Assembly: GCA_032718475.1 (NCBI GenBank)
Contig: JAUCBJ010000075.1
Location: forward strand, 45,487 to 109,486
Direction: 5' to 3'
DNA from: Nemertoderma westbladi
Lineage: Eukaryota > Xenacoelomorpha > Nemertodermatida > Nemertodermatidae
DNA: 64,000 bases
The position numbers and the translations under genes were made by a program. The notes under the pieces were generated by a model. The model did no database searches. It was not told where the DNA came from and saw nothing but the letters and a program-made list of their open reading frames with translations. Positions 1-10,723 of this stretch are shown here, in pieces. How positions within the stretch are numbered: position 1 is the first letter of the stretch; every line of letters starts with the position of its first letter.

Positions 1-96
1 GATCTTGCACTGTCCGGGGGCAAAAGAGGGGTAGGCAGCGACGCCCGCTAGCCTAATATATAAACTCATTATAATATTGATAAACTCATAGCAAAT

Positions 97-1110
97 ATGA
101 CTGAGTTGATAGAAGATGATCTTGGTATCAGGGAGCGATATACTCTACCTTTACAAGCGTTTGTCGATAGCTTGATACGCGGCGACGCTGGTCCAACTAC
201 TACGGAGGACGATGGTCGTTATATTGAACCGCCAATGTCCCAGGAGCAACTTACGCGTGAATTGGATTATAGAAAGTTCACCGCTCGATATACGCATCGT
301 AATGGTACGTATATGGACTTCTTAACTACTGGTCATCCTATCGATTTACACGATACGGACGATGTAGACACCGAAAGGGAAATAGTTTTATTTAAATATC
401 ATACCCAGCGGAGTCGGAAGGATAAACCGAGAATAGAACACGAGAACTCTATTCGAAACAAACTCGAAAGGGAAGACGTTGAAGAGCCGGATAAACGCAG
501 CGACTTTAACGATTATCTGGAATTCCTGAGAGAGACATATCTCAATATTGCCAGCCAACAAAATCTCGAAACTTGATATCCTCAAGGTATACATCATGAC
601 CCTATGATAGAACTCAAACGACTCTATTTCACTATGATGTATCTTACCGCCGATCGACCGCTACCTGTCGTTCCAGATAGCTTCGAACAGATGGAGGAAT
701 ATTGTAAAACTGGAGAACGATCACCCGCGTTTCCCCTGCAGGACGTGCGTCTTTGGTATTATTGCGATGAATGCCCTAGACCCAACCAACAAACGGAAAG
801 ACCTAAACATCCGCAGAGACGTTGCACTAAACACGGTTTTACTCGCTATACTAGCGGGAGTTTCGAGCGAAATTTGTTTGACGTATCACCTACGCTCGTT
901 CGACTCAGACGATCCTTAAATAAACCAATGATCAGAGTTTCGGAATACTCGATCAGACCTCCTCATTCCCTAGTGAGACCTCAGACTCTTGATCCTATTA
1001 GTATGATGGATCCTCCCGAGCTGTACTCACTGTTCAAAGATCTAGTGTTACCTGAACAATTAGTCGGTGGCACCCCGGTTGTGGGCTTCCTAGATATTAG
1101 CCCATCCTAA
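97..1110 (+). pseudogene. Additional 3' ORF of the BEL/Pao element, interrupted by one in-frame TGA
   Basis: One reading frame starts at ATG 97, meets TGA at 574-576, and continues in the same frame to a TAA at 1108-1110. The first part (159 residues) is acidic and polar. The second part (from 604) contains a CDEC pair followed by CTKH, which looks like a metal-binding cluster. The N-terminal 95 residues match the ORF starting at 37030 on the minus strand. I do not recognise the family. I see no signal peptide or membrane segment, so a typical envelope is not supported. Its place between the missing pol and the 3' LTR makes it an element gene rather than a host gene. The single TGA may be a mutation or a leaky stop; the sequence cannot decide. 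Confidence 0.6.
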
Positions 1111-1620
1111 CTAGCCGGATTGGGACGCGGACATTTAATATCGCCGTTTAACCCTTACCATCGTCCCGGCTTAACACGATATAACCTGTCACCAAAGTGG
1201 CGGAGAGCGTTGTACCAAATGAGTTAGACGCTATTCTACAAAGATCAGAAAAGGAACTTACGCTTGTTCAGATAAACGTAAATTGCACTAGCAAGTCCAA
1301 GCGGTAAACAAAGTAACTTTATCTCAGTTCGATCGGGAAATCCAGAATCTCTAAGAAGTTATCGAACTTGGACGACCCTATTCTCTGCGAGAGTTTTTGG
1401 ATGAACGTATCCAGCTACGAGCGGAGGAAAATCAGCTCGAGGAGAAGCATATCGAAACGGCGGATACCCCGACCATAATCCTACACCTTCTGATGCAATC
1501 ATATTGCACCCTTCACCCAGGATTTATAGCCCTCCTAGTAAAGTGGCTCCCCCAAAGAGAAAAGGACTCTTGCTAGCCTCAAAAAACTGCATAAACGCCG
1601 TCCTCGTAAGAAAGACTAAC
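1111..1620 (+). pseudogene. Decayed remainder of the additional ORF with basic C-terminal tail
   Basis: After the stop at 1110, protein-like stretches appear in changing frames. One near 1390-1470 is rich in Glu, Arg, Gln and Leu and looks like coiled coil. The last one ends at TAA about 1620 with the basic tail KKLHKRRPRKKD, nearly identical to the tail of the minus-strand copy that ends at 35735. At least two frame breaks and several stops separate the stretches, so this part is not translatable as it stands. Confidence 0.5.
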
Positions 1621-1681
1621 TGTTTAGAGTATTTTTATATTTTAGAAACTGTGATTTGTTATATTTTATAGACTTAAATCC

Positions 1682-1697
1682 CATTTTCTGGGAGCGG
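1682..1697 (+). promoter_or_regulatory. Purine-rich tract before the 3' LTR
   Basis: The sequence CTGGGAGCGG directly precedes the first LTR base (TGTAAA). The same tract precedes the 3' LTR of the minus-strand copy at 35657-35672. Position and conservation fit the plus-strand primer site of an LTR element, although the tract is short and not purely purine. Confidence 0.5.
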
Positions 1698-2788
1698 TGT
1701 AAAGGCTTTTGCGTAATTAGCCGGTTATTTTCCCGGTAAAGTACTCTGTAGTTGGTTTAACAGGCATAAAAAGCCGTGTCCTTACTGTACTGGTGTAGCT
1801 ACCATGGCGACGGCTAACAGCTGATGCTGTACACGTGGAGCTTGTTCTTTGTTCTCTGTTCCTTCTTTGTTCGGTCGACCAATCAGAGCGTTTTTTGCCT
1901 CTGTGTTAGAGATTGTATATAGAAACTCGTGGAGTTGAGTCAGTATGTGATTTGTCCACAGCCTAGAACATTGGCTTTGGAACCTCCGTGTTTCAGTCTT
2001 TAGCCCAACATTAGTAGGCTTAATTATAGAACGTATATCTGTTATCTCACTCACATACATATTATCATACCATACCTAACCCAATCGATCATATCAATTT
2101 ATACCTTAACATTTTACTGCTTTTACTGTCGGTTATTCATTATATTTGTTGATGGAATATTATATTTGGAATACTGATGAATAATCAGACACCCCAATCT
2201 TCTTGATATACTAAAGGTTAGAGAGACCGGTTACATATAACAATTGCAACTTACATTAAGTGGTTTGAAGTGAATCTAATGCTATTTTATAGGCCCTACA
2301 CGTATTGTCTGTTGTTCTCCTTATATGTGACTAAAATTAGTGAAGGTCGGCAGATTGGTGTGCAGCATTGTGCAGTATTGTGTATGATCGTGATTGATAA
2401 CGAAGCATCTCCTAAAGAATGCGCCATATACGTGAATCTATAGCCATCCCGTTGTGTCTAGTTTAAGTCATAACTCTGTTTATATACTTAAAGCGCCACG
2501 TCCTAAAGGAACTGTTAATATTTCCCGAAAGTGAATAATATTTGTCAGAGATTATATATATTACGATCAGTCGAATAATACAGTAGGCCTACCCCGCAAT
2601 ACGGTTAGGCTTCCGAATCCAGTCTCCCGGGTAGATCCAGCGGGTGAATGATTGCGCATAGACTGGTTTCGGCTAATGTAGTGTATCAAATACTTGTCAT
2701 AGGCTAAAGACTATCTATCATCTCAAAGACATCCCATGGGATGTCTAATTTGGCAGGTTAAACTGCTAAAGGTCTGAAAGCGCGAACA
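1698..2788 (+). repeat. 3' LTR of the older BEL/Pao copy
   Basis: The LTR is 1091 bp, begins TGTAAAGG and ends GCGCGAACA, so it carries the TGT/ACA termini of an LTR. Its last 45 bases and several internal blocks match the 1230-bp LTRs at 34427 and 45087 in reverse complement. Substitutions and length differences are many, so it is much older or from another subfamily. Confidence 0.75.
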
Positions 2789-3402
2789 TATGAGGCATCT
2801 TTTACAGCAACAAACTTCGCGTTTACATAGAGCAACTTGATCGGCAACCTGACATGCTCACTAAGTTGCTGATAGAGTTGCTCAAAATATACTGTAGAAA
2901 AAACAGGTCTTTAATTATTCGTCATGACGTACTGTAAGTGAATTTTACTTTAACGTAGCTGTAACCCTGTAGCTAGACTTTGTTCTTACTGTAGAGTACC
3001 ACCCATGGCTATATTTTGTACTTAGAGTTCCGCTTTCTTGAATCTAAATTTTGTTCTTATAGTTCTGCATTTTGGCTACATTTTGTTCAATTTGTATTGA
3101 TACATGATTCTAACTACAGTCCCGTACTTATTTTAGAAGCAATTAATACCAAAATATCAAAAACCTTATGGAGCACTTTAGAATTTTGAATTCAAAAATT
3201 TCCAACATGTGCGCAAGTGTGTTAGCTATATTGTATGTGATTATTTGTTATTATTGCGGTTACAGGTAATACTAACACCTGATCATGTGCTAGTTAACAT
3301 GTTAGATAGCACGTATTAGCTAATAACAAATGCGCGCATGTATTACGTGCGCACTACGCACTAAATAATTAAGGACGTACGATACGCCTTGGCTATAATT
3401 TG
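2789..3402. other. AT-rich intergenic DNA, no gene seen
   Basis: No convincing ORF is present. Around 3215-3355 there are scattered short inverted and direct words (TTAGCTA, TAATAACAAAT, alternating GCGC) that look like a worn repeat, but I cannot define its ends. Confidence 0.4.
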
Positions 3403-3589
3403 ATATATTTTGCGTGTTTTTTGTAAAAATTCGGACTTGTGGTGTTTTGCCAAATTGAGGATACCTTGTTTTCCAGGCAATACCCCGCAACTATCGTATA
3501 GTTACGGGATAATACCAGAAAATGGTGTTCCCCTTTGTTTTGGCAAAACACCATAAGTCCGAATTTTTACAAAAAAACCGCAATATATT
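3403..3589. mobile_element. MITE-like foldback element
   Basis: Two arms of about 50 bp are inverted repeats of each other: the left arm 3403-3454 includes TTTTTGTAAAAATTCGGACT and the right arm 3538-3589 includes AGTCCGAATTTTTACAAAAA. The loop between them contains a second small palindrome around TATCGTATAG. There is no coding capacity. The flanks are AT-rich, so I could not fix a target duplication. Confidence 0.65.
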
Positions 3590-4470
3590 TCAAAGGCAAT
3601 TCTAAATCAAATTGAAAGTTTAGTTATATGAATTCTATATATATTTATTTGTCAAAAAACACAATAACAAGTAAACTGAGGCATCTCCCTAAAAAATAAA
3701 CAGTTTTTATCGATTATCTCAGAACTACAAAAATCGACTTAGGGGGTTCTGCCTTTAAGGTGACGATTTATGCCTAACTCATGTTGTATACCACCGTTAA
3801 CCTTGTTTATATGTTGCCTAGCAGCAGTTATGGTAGTGCTGGGCTCCCATTGGTAACTACCGATAAAGGTATTCTTGCGTCCTATTGGCTGTTCTATTTT
3901 GCAGTGTTGTTTGTTTATATAGTCGATGTTCATCCCATTACTCTCAGGCATAACCTAACAACATATTAGCCTGTTGCGAGTCATGTAACTTGCAGGACTC
4001 GTATTATTTCACCTTGCTGTATTGCATTATTATTAATTACTATTATTGCACTGCTATTGTTGATGATACGAGACCAGAGATCAAACCAACTCGATTCCAC
4101 ACGGTTAGTGTTGACTGCGCCCTGTCTGTAATAGATTCGGTTCATTTTAGTGCGAGTGTGTGCGTCCATAGTACTGCAATATTATTCCCCAACTGGTAAA
4201 TATCATCTAAAAGGCCGTAAAAGCCTTGACAGACATTTCCTAAAGAAATTCCACCAAAAACATTTTACTTCACTTTTTTCGCCGGGAAAAAATTTAAATC
4301 AATGCAATCTTATGGGTTACTTTTTTTCCCTAGGAGAAACAAGTGAAACTTTTTCTCCCGATTTTGGGGTATATTCGATCGAAAAAGTACAATTTAAGAA
4401 TAAAAGTTTTTGTAATCTTTTCTTGTTCTCCCGACTTTTGCAAACTCGTTCGAACGTCTTTACAAAACTC
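3590..4470. other. AT-rich intergenic DNA, no gene seen
   Basis: Several short open frames exist on both strands around 3740-4200 but they overlap each other, lack protein-like composition and have no context. I see no repeat with clear borders. Confidence 0.4.
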
Positions 4471-4546
4471 GAGTCTCTAGCAGAATGGTTAGAGCGCCAG
4501 ACTTCCAACGTGGACGTCACCAGTTCGGACGTCACCATTACCTTCT
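4471..4546 (+). repeat. tRNA-derived sequence (glycine-like), probably a SINE head or tRNA pseudogene
   Basis: The stretch TAGCAGAATGGTTAGAGCGC matches a Pol III A box and tRNA D arm. It is followed by an anticodon-like loop CTTCCAA (UCC, glycine) and by CAGTTCGGAC, which resembles a B box with changes. The anticodon stem has two mismatches and GACGTCACC occurs twice in the T-arm region, so a functional tRNA is unlikely. An A-rich stretch starts at about 4558. Confidence 0.5.
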
Positions 4547-4705
4547 TACTTCTTGCTAAAAAATAAAACACTTAAAATGATTTAATTTAAGCAAATATTT
4601 GTAGTTTGTTACGTTACGATATCAGTGTAATCTCCATATATTGTTTACTACACTATTACAGTAGTATTACCATTTAATTCTCATCGATATATTGTTGAAA
4701 ACCTA

Positions 4706-5062
4706 GTGCAGTTTAAACACCCGTGTATTATGCTTTACTCTCGCTTCGTTTCATTTTGTTTATCATTACGTAGGTCTAACAAAATGTGCATTCGTTTTCT
4801 TGCTAATATATGTTTAGTTGATTGTCGTACCCGGTCTGGGAGAAATTTACGAGAAATAGGAAACATGTGTAACATATTTAATCTTGAATTGCTGACATCT
4901 CGTGCGGTATCTAATCTTACTTATGTACCGTTACTGAACGCAGATAAGTGGCGAGTTAATTTTTGTAGGGAAATTATTTGGTGCCTAAACAACGGAGGTA
5001 GTGTAGATGGCTTTACCCGCCAGGAATTGAGTAATATTTTAAATAGTGTATCTTCATCATAA
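4706..5062 (+). CDS. Uncertain 118-residue ORF
   Basis: An ATG-to-stop frame of 118 codons in AT-rich DNA. The first half is Cys/Arg-rich and unconvincing; the second half, from about residue 45, is more protein-like and ends in an acidic-polar helix-like stretch. I do not recognise the family and see no signal peptide, splice site or repeated domain. It lies downstream of the tRNA-derived sequence, so it could also be part of a worn retroposon. Chance occurrence is quite possible. Confidence 0.2.
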   Translation: MQFKHPCIMLYSRFVSFCLSLRRSNKMCIRFLANICLVDCRTRSGRNLREIGNMCNIFNLELLTSRAVSNLTYVPLLNADKWRVNFCREIIWCLNNGGSVDGFTRQELSNILNSVSSS

Positions 5063-5280
5063 TTAATCACCTTCTTAGATCTGCAGTACTTAGACATATC
5101 ATATTATTTTATAATAGTGCTTGTATTATTAACCTATTGTGCTTTGTGTACCCATCTGTATATTTGGTGTACGAAATTAAATTAAATTAAATAAAATTAA
5201 ATTATACCGGTAGTGGAAAGCAAGCACCTCAAAGTAGCTACTGTATTTACAGAGACATTGAATATGTTTCAACAATCGAG

Positions 5281-5628
5281 TTATTTTATGCAGCAGACCA
5301 GACAGGAGTTCTCGGGAAGAGTGCACACGCAAGCATCCTCGGTAGGGTATCCGATGAAGGGGTCTCTGCCACATAATCCACAACCGTTGGTTCCGGCACA
5401 TAGTGGTTCATAATCAATTCTACTCAGCAAACAGACACCCATCAAACTCATTTTCTGACAAGTACAGGATGTAAAGTTTGTATCGATACAGGATTGGCAG
5501 GTTGTTGTGGTTGTTTCGGGAATACAGCTCGGTTGAGTGAGTGAGGCTGATCGGGTTTCAGTAAGAAGTAAACTCATCGCCGCAATGATTAGTACCGGTA
5601 AACAAGCCATCACTGAAAATCGAGTCAT
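5281..5628 (-). CDS. Small secreted cysteine-rich protein
   Basis: A 115-residue single-exon frame starts with a classic secretion signal: a short basic start (MTRF), a hydrophobic core over residues 6-22 and a likely cleavage site near residues 26-28 (TRSA). The mature part has 14 cysteines, many in closely spaced pairs (QSC, SCTC, CGLC, CVC, VCC), which suggests a disulfide-rich extracellular fold. There is no transmembrane segment. The start sits in the context CCAATGAC, with a TATA-like TTTATATT about 25 bases upstream. I do not recognise a named family; antimicrobial, venom-like or matrix peptides all share this layout. No neighbour informs its role. Further exons cannot be excluded. Confidence 0.5.
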   Translation of the reverse strand: MTRFSVMACLPVLIIAAMSLLLTETRSASLTQPSCIPETTTTTCQSCIDTNFTSCTCQKMSLMGVCLLSRIDYEPLCAGTNGCGLCGRDPFIGYPTEDACVCTLPENSCLVCCIK

Positions 5629-5980
5629 TGGTCGTGGGAGTGAATATAAAAGTCTTTATTAAGAGAAATGTAAATTTATTACTGAAGGAGCAAGTTATGT
5701 TGTTATATATGTTACTTTTTTAAAATTATATTTTGTTTGTTTATCTATTTATAGTTTCTAATTTCTAAGCAACATAATACAAAATTGCGATGAAAAAGTA
5801 AGAAATAGTGATGATCAAAATAGAGTGACCCATGAAGTTTATTCATACCAATAAGTACTTCATTTATATTCCACAGTCCTATGCACTTTTACGATATAAT
5901 TTTTGACCAGATATCACTCAGCGTGTATTCCATTAACATCGGCTAAAATGAGAGGCCAGGATGATGGAAATTACGGGCGT
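5629..5980. other. AT-rich flank upstream of the secreted-protein ORF
   Basis: Besides the TATA-like word close to the ORF start I see no defined element. Confidence 0.35.
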
Positions 5981-6327
5981 ATCATATCATATCAACACCT
6001 TTCGGGATTGATAAAATTACTCAAAATACATAACCACGAGACCATACACTATGCTTTTTTGGTTTGTTGAATTCATTATTAGTAATCGAAAGCAAGATTA
6101 GAAGCAAAATCATCATGCTTTCTACTTCAGTAATACAGTACTGGTCCGGTAATGCAGTGTATTTTTAAAAAATGAAAATTTTGCTTCTAATCTTACTTTC
6201 GATTACTAAAAATGAATTCAACAAACCAAAAAAGCATAGTATGGTTTCGTGGTTATACCCAAGTCTTTGAAGGGTGATGTATTTTGAGTAATTTTATCAA
6301 TCCCGAAAGATGTTGATATGGTATGGG
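5981..6327. mobile_element. Foldback/MITE-like element with about 130-bp arms
   Basis: The left arm (5981-6110) and right arm (6177-6327) are inverted copies: for example CCCGAAAGATGTTGATAT on the right mirrors ATATCAACACCTTTCGGG on the left, and the GATTACTAA/TTAGTAATC block mirrors close to the loop. The arms differ by a few substitutions and one small indel near 6256-6276. The loop of about 66 bp has no coding capacity. Confidence 0.75.
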
Positions 6328-6967
6328 TGCCAGGAACTCCTCATATCTCGAAAACTACTGAAGCAATTTAATTTTTATTTGTCTCATCTGAAAGCGGAAA
6401 TAACTGGCCCCCTAATTTTAAGGGCTTTGCAGTAGCTTGGCGGGTCGTATCTATAGTACAGTAGGTCATGTCACATCGAATTTGAAGTAATCGAAAATTG
6501 CCCCGTACGGATACAAAAAATATAGAATTCCACTGTTGGGAAATTTAATAAGGTCAACTAAAATGTTAGCAGAGATTTTTCACATAAAAAATTGCTATAT
6601 TGATTTTATGTGTAATTTATATAATTGTTTTAGTAAAAAACTACACTAGTTTTAGTATAGATACTAAGGTACAGTATTTACACTACTAGTATAGAGTCAA
6701 TGTTTTGGGAACAAGGGTTTTTGAGGTCGGCAAATATGACGGGGCCTCTTTATATTTTTTCGTTTAGTGGGGAATTTTATTAAATATTATGGTCGCCCTA
6801 TTGTTTGAGCTAAATTGTTCGAGACAAAACTCATTAAAAAAAGATTAGACACATTTCCGTTGATCGAGAACTGAAACTAAATTGGTACCTATGTACAGTA
6901 GAAGTGCATACTGTAGTTCAGTGAATCGAAAGTAATTGGCATAAAGTTTGACTACACCAAATTTTGC
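6328..6967. other. Intergenic DNA, no gene seen
   Basis: No ORF or repeat with clear borders. AT-rich. Confidence 0.35.
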
Positions 6968-7247
6968 ATAGTTATAAAACCCGAAAATAACGAAAAAGAC
7001 GAAATGATAAACGAAAATATCGAATTTATCAAACAATCTGAAAAATCTCGCTTTCCAGTAAGATCGGTATTATTAGAAGGCACACTTTATAAATTTTTTA
7101 ATTAATAAAATCCGATAATTTCGCCCCATTTTCGACCTTAAAAGTAATTTAATACCAAATACTGTCTGCTGGTTGGTTGTTAGGTGTTTGCTGTTGACCA
7201 ATGGCGGCTTGGATGAAATCAGTGTACTGCAGTATATGTCTGGTGCA
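6968..7247. repeat. Left arm of a 4.3-kb inverted repeat structure
   Basis: The reverse complement of this stretch matches 11020-11298 over its whole length, with small differences. Shared words include GCCGCCATTGGTCAACAG and GGGGCGAAATTATCGGATTT. The interior (7248-10790) holds two oppositely oriented 30-bp repeat arrays and low-complexity tracts. Confidence 0.8.
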
Positions 7248-7870
7248 CGGTTGAAGGAACCCAGAACCGGACCGGTACCCCAAACCAACACTGAACGATA
7301 TGGCAGTAGGGGATTACAGGCCTCCCAGAGTTTCCTTTTTTCCTTTTTTTTCCTTTTTTTTTAGAAAGTTTCCTTTTTTTCCTTTTTTTTTAGAATGTTT
7401 CCTTTTTTCCTTTTTTTGTCAATTTTCACACCTTTTTTCCCTTTTTTTAGTTCAGAAAATAGCCTGATGTAAGTGTAACATGTTCTAGTCAGTACAAGGC
7501 AGCGCAGCGGGGAGACAGCTGGACAGGTCTTGTAGTCTAATCAATTACCGGTACTGTACCACTGTCAGACTGTAGTTCCATATATGACGATTTCAGTACT
7601 TACTATATCAGTATAGTAGTCCTTGGCTTGGTACTAAACTAATATAACAACAATGTACGGGACAAGTGCTGAAGTGATTTTCCTGTTATCTGCAATCATA
7701 CTTACCGGTAACTGTACCAATGGAAACCATCCAAGCAATCATAAGATAAGCTGAAATTTCAGCTTGCTGCTGATATTGACAAGGTTATAACAGAGATTGA
7801 GGGGCTATGTCGATTATATTTTGATTATATATTTTTTTGACAAAAATCACAAGCTACTGTAAGCTACAAT
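7248..7870. repeat. Pyrimidine-rich low-complexity tract and unclassified sequence
   Basis: Bases 7330-7446 are repeated blocks of CCTTTTTTTT with short TTAGAA spacers, a strongly strand-asymmetric tract. The rest to 7870 shows no gene. Confidence 0.5.
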
Positions 7871-7984
7871 AAAAATGTAGCTCTGTGGTTAGAACTTTAA
7901 TATATTTATTTCTGAGACAGAGGCTGTCTCTGTCTCAGAAAATATGTAGGCCTATATTAAAGTTCTCTCCACAGCTACATTTTT
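7871..7984. repeat. Near-perfect hairpin
   Basis: AAAAATGTAGCT at 7871 pairs with AGCTACATTTTT ending at 7984, and the pairing continues with small bulges to the centre, where CTGAGACAGAG mirrors CTCTGTCTCAG across a five-base loop. Folded length is about 114 nt. Such shape fits a short foldback transposon or a hairpin RNA precursor. Confidence 0.7.
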
Positions 7985-8381
7985 AGCGTGTGATTTATTA
8001 TAATTGACGCAAAACCCGCCTTGGTGAATCAACAATGATGATTTTCAATTTAGGGAAAGGAAGAGGTTGCAGTGGCAGTCTATTCTAACCAAAACAATAA
8101 AAGAAAGCATATAACACTGTTACAGTTTCATTTTTGCTCGTAATAATCTGTTATTTGCGTCCATTTTCCCCTGGAGATGGTTGTATTTTGATTGCGTCTT
8201 TTAAAGCATTTTTGTTATTTATATAAATGTAGCCACGACCGGAAATCCGTAACAAAGTTTTTATAACACTTTCAAACTAAAGTTATATTTACAAGAATTT
8301 GATAGACCTCTATCAATGACCATCAATCGGCGGAGCTCGACAATCTTTTATAACTAGGCAAAAAAGGTGAAAATATCTGTA

Positions 8382-8452
8382 TAATTATATATATATATAT
8401 ATGTATATATAATTAATATATATAATTAATATATATAATTAATAATAATTAT
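8382..8452. repeat. AT dinucleotide and TATATAATTAA microsatellite
   Basis: An alternating AT run is followed by three copies of ATATATAATTA. No other function is visible. Confidence 0.8.
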
Positions 8453-8654
8453 ATTGCTATTGCCGTTGTTCTCTTTCCTGTGTGTTATATTTTTTAACTT
8501 TCTTTGATATCTTCCTGTCATTTAAAACCGTGACGTTTCTTAATGGGATTCTTCAAATTATATACCGGTACAGTTGTTAATGAAATAGATTCAAGAAACA
8601 GCACTAAAGACATAATGTTTACTATTACTTTTGTAAAGATAATATCTATTCAGT

Positions 8655-8817
8655 TTTTCCCTTTTTTTTTTAATTGTATTCGATCCTTTTTTTCATTATT
8701 TTTTTTTCATTTATTTATTTTCCTGCATCCTATCTTTTTTTCCTTTTTTTTAACTGCATCCTGTCCTTTTTTTCCTTTTAATTGAAAATATAAAATCCTT
8801 TTTTCATTTTTTTTCTC
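8655..8817. repeat. Second pyrimidine-rich tract
   Basis: Blocks of TTTTTTTCC separated by short AT-rich words, similar to 7330-7446, with four spacers containing CATCC or ATCC. The ORF over it (Phe-rich) is a composition artefact. Confidence 0.6.
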
Positions 8818-8891
8818 GATATTTTTGGCTGGGAGGGCTGGGATTAGGCATTCTGCATTCAGCATTCATTGGGAGGTAGTTCAACAACAGA

Positions 8892-9135
8892 TTACTATCA
8901 GAGCGACTGAGTCTATTAAACTGGAACGATGGCGACGGAGTCTATTGAACCCGGAAAGATGGCGACGGAGTCTATTAAACCCGGAACGATGGTGACGGAG
9001 TCTATTACACCTAGAATAATGGCGACGGACTCGATTAAACCCGGAACGATGGCGACGGAGTCTATTAAACATGGAACCATGGCCTCTTTTAAACCTGGCC
9101 TGGCTGCCTGGGACGTTGGCGACGGAGTCCATTAA
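8892..9135 (-). repeat. 30-bp minisatellite, inverted relative to the array at 10166
   Basis: About eight units; on the minus strand the unit contains TTTAATAGACTCCGTCGCCA. Units differ by a few substitutions. The same unit is found in the other orientation at 10166-10588, inside the same inverted structure. Confidence 0.85.
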
Positions 9136-10165
9136 ACCAAGGCCTACCGAATTAGGCAAATGATGGATTCCCTGAGGGAGATGGAGTTTACAACGGTTTT
9201 GATATAGTTTGGGGTAGGGCGGGTTAAGTTGACCTCAGGTCACCCAACCAACCTATCTAGAGACGAAACTACCTCTCTAGAGACGAACTCCGCGCCCTGA
9301 ACTGAAGTAAAAGAGTAACAGTTTAATTTTAGTACAACTGTAACTAATTCTGGTTAAATTTATTTAAACTTAAATTTGGTACAGTTGTTGTGATGGTTTA
9401 ATTTCGGTGTAAAATGTAGCATGTAGTAAACTACTGTAATACAGCATAAATATAATATTGCAATTTGTCATATTAATTTGGTGCGGGATTAGCAAGTAAC
9501 TGTGTTCAATTAGCACTTGTTGGAGGCCTTCTGACTCCTGCCACTGTCGGTTTTGTGGCGCGCCTGCCACAAATATTCTACACTCGTTACACTGCAGTCT
9601 TCTACCTGACGATCTATCCCATCTGCGTCTCGCTTTTCACTTGCAGTCCTTACAAGACTCGTCACTTAATTTATCTTAAGTAATTCTTACTTTAATCATT
9701 TTGCGATCTTTCTTCGACTTATTTATTTTATTGCTGTATTGGTGGATACAGTGCATAATAGTGATTGGCTGCTCAGGTTCAAATCTGGCTAAAGGCTGTA
9801 TCAATTTCGCACTGGTGTGCCCCACAACCCACCCCCCCCCCCCCCCCCCCCATAATAATCAACATTGACGTTAAAAGCAATGATTCGAATTAATACCACA
9901 CTGATATGATTCATATGTAATGTTAAAAATAAGGAGATTATCATAAAAGTTGCCGGTAGCTCATGATTAATCATAAATTGACACGTAACATATAAAGTCA
10001 GAAAGTGATTGACAGATTGATGTTAAATAATTTCAAAATTATCAATATCAAAATACAGAAATATATTACCGTATTATGATTTTAGTATTGGCGACAAACC
10101 AGTCTGACTTTGAAACTCTCTTGTTCAATGTATTTTCCTGGTTATTTGATTGGCATCACAATCCC
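9136..10165. other. Intergenic DNA with a poly-C run
   Basis: Bases 9832-9851 are 20 consecutive C. A short duplicated word (TCTAGAGACGAA) lies at about 9255-9290. I see no gene. Confidence 0.5.
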
Positions 10166-10588
10166 TCGGGCAGTCGGGGTTTAATAGACTCAGCATTCGA
10201 TCGATCTCGTAATTCCGGGTTTAATAAACTCTATCGCTATCGTTCCGGGTATAATAGACTCCGTCGCCATCGTTCCGGGTTTAATAGACTCCGTCACCAT
10301 CGTTCCGGGTTTAATAGACTCCGCCGCCATCGTTCTGCAGTTCTGGGTTTAATAGACTCCGTCGCCATCGTTCAGTCGTTCCGGGTTTAATAGACTCCGT
10401 CACCATCGTTCCGGGTTTAATAGGTAGACTCCGTCGCCATCGTTCTGGGTTTAATAGACTCCGTCGCCATCGTTCCGGGTTCATTCAGGGTTCGATAGAC
10501 TCCGTCGCCATCGTTCTGGGTTTAATAGACTCAGTCGCCATCATTCCGGGTTTGATAGACACCGTCGCCATCGTTCCTCCTTTTAATA
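10166..10588 (+). repeat. 30-bp minisatellite
   Basis: About 14 units containing TTTAATAGACTCCGTCGCCA followed by TCGTTCCGGG. Some units are expanded by partial insertions (for example CAGTTCT near 10337 and CAGTC near 10374). The Arg/His-rich ORF across it is an artefact of the unit. Confidence 0.9.
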
Positions 10589-10723
10589 ATTATCCTCTAC
10601 CGGTATCTGATAGTCCAGAATAAATCCTTATGCTGTACCCCCTACGCCCTACCCCGTGGGACGCTATCTCTCTGTCTGTCAGCGCAACAGCTCATGTAGG
10701 CTGATAGGACTGTTGTACCATGC

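Larger units (their letters stand above)
1..2788 (+). mobile_element. 3' part of an old BEL/Pao-type LTR retrotransposon copy, cut by the window edge
   Basis: This segment holds the 3' internal region and 3' LTR of an element related to the complete one at 34427-46316, which lies in the opposite orientation. Shared parts are the start of the additional ORF (base 97 here, 37030 there), a short basic C-terminal tail (near 1500-1620 here), the purine-rich tract GGGAGCGG before the LTR, and the LTR ends TGTAAA and GCGCGAACA. The two copies differ by many substitutions and by different internal deletions, so this is an older or separate subfamily. The gag-pol part should lie left of base 1. The five bases after the LTR are TATGA; a matching target duplication would be outside the window. 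Confidence 0.8.

Noticed and set aside
1782-2060. 92-residue minus-strand ORF
   Set aside because: Lies inside the LTR, opposite to the element's sense, with no conserved counterpart in the other LTRs.
8881-9159. Arg/His-rich ORF
   Set aside because: Translation of the 30-bp minisatellite; the same motif appears in the mirror array at 10166.
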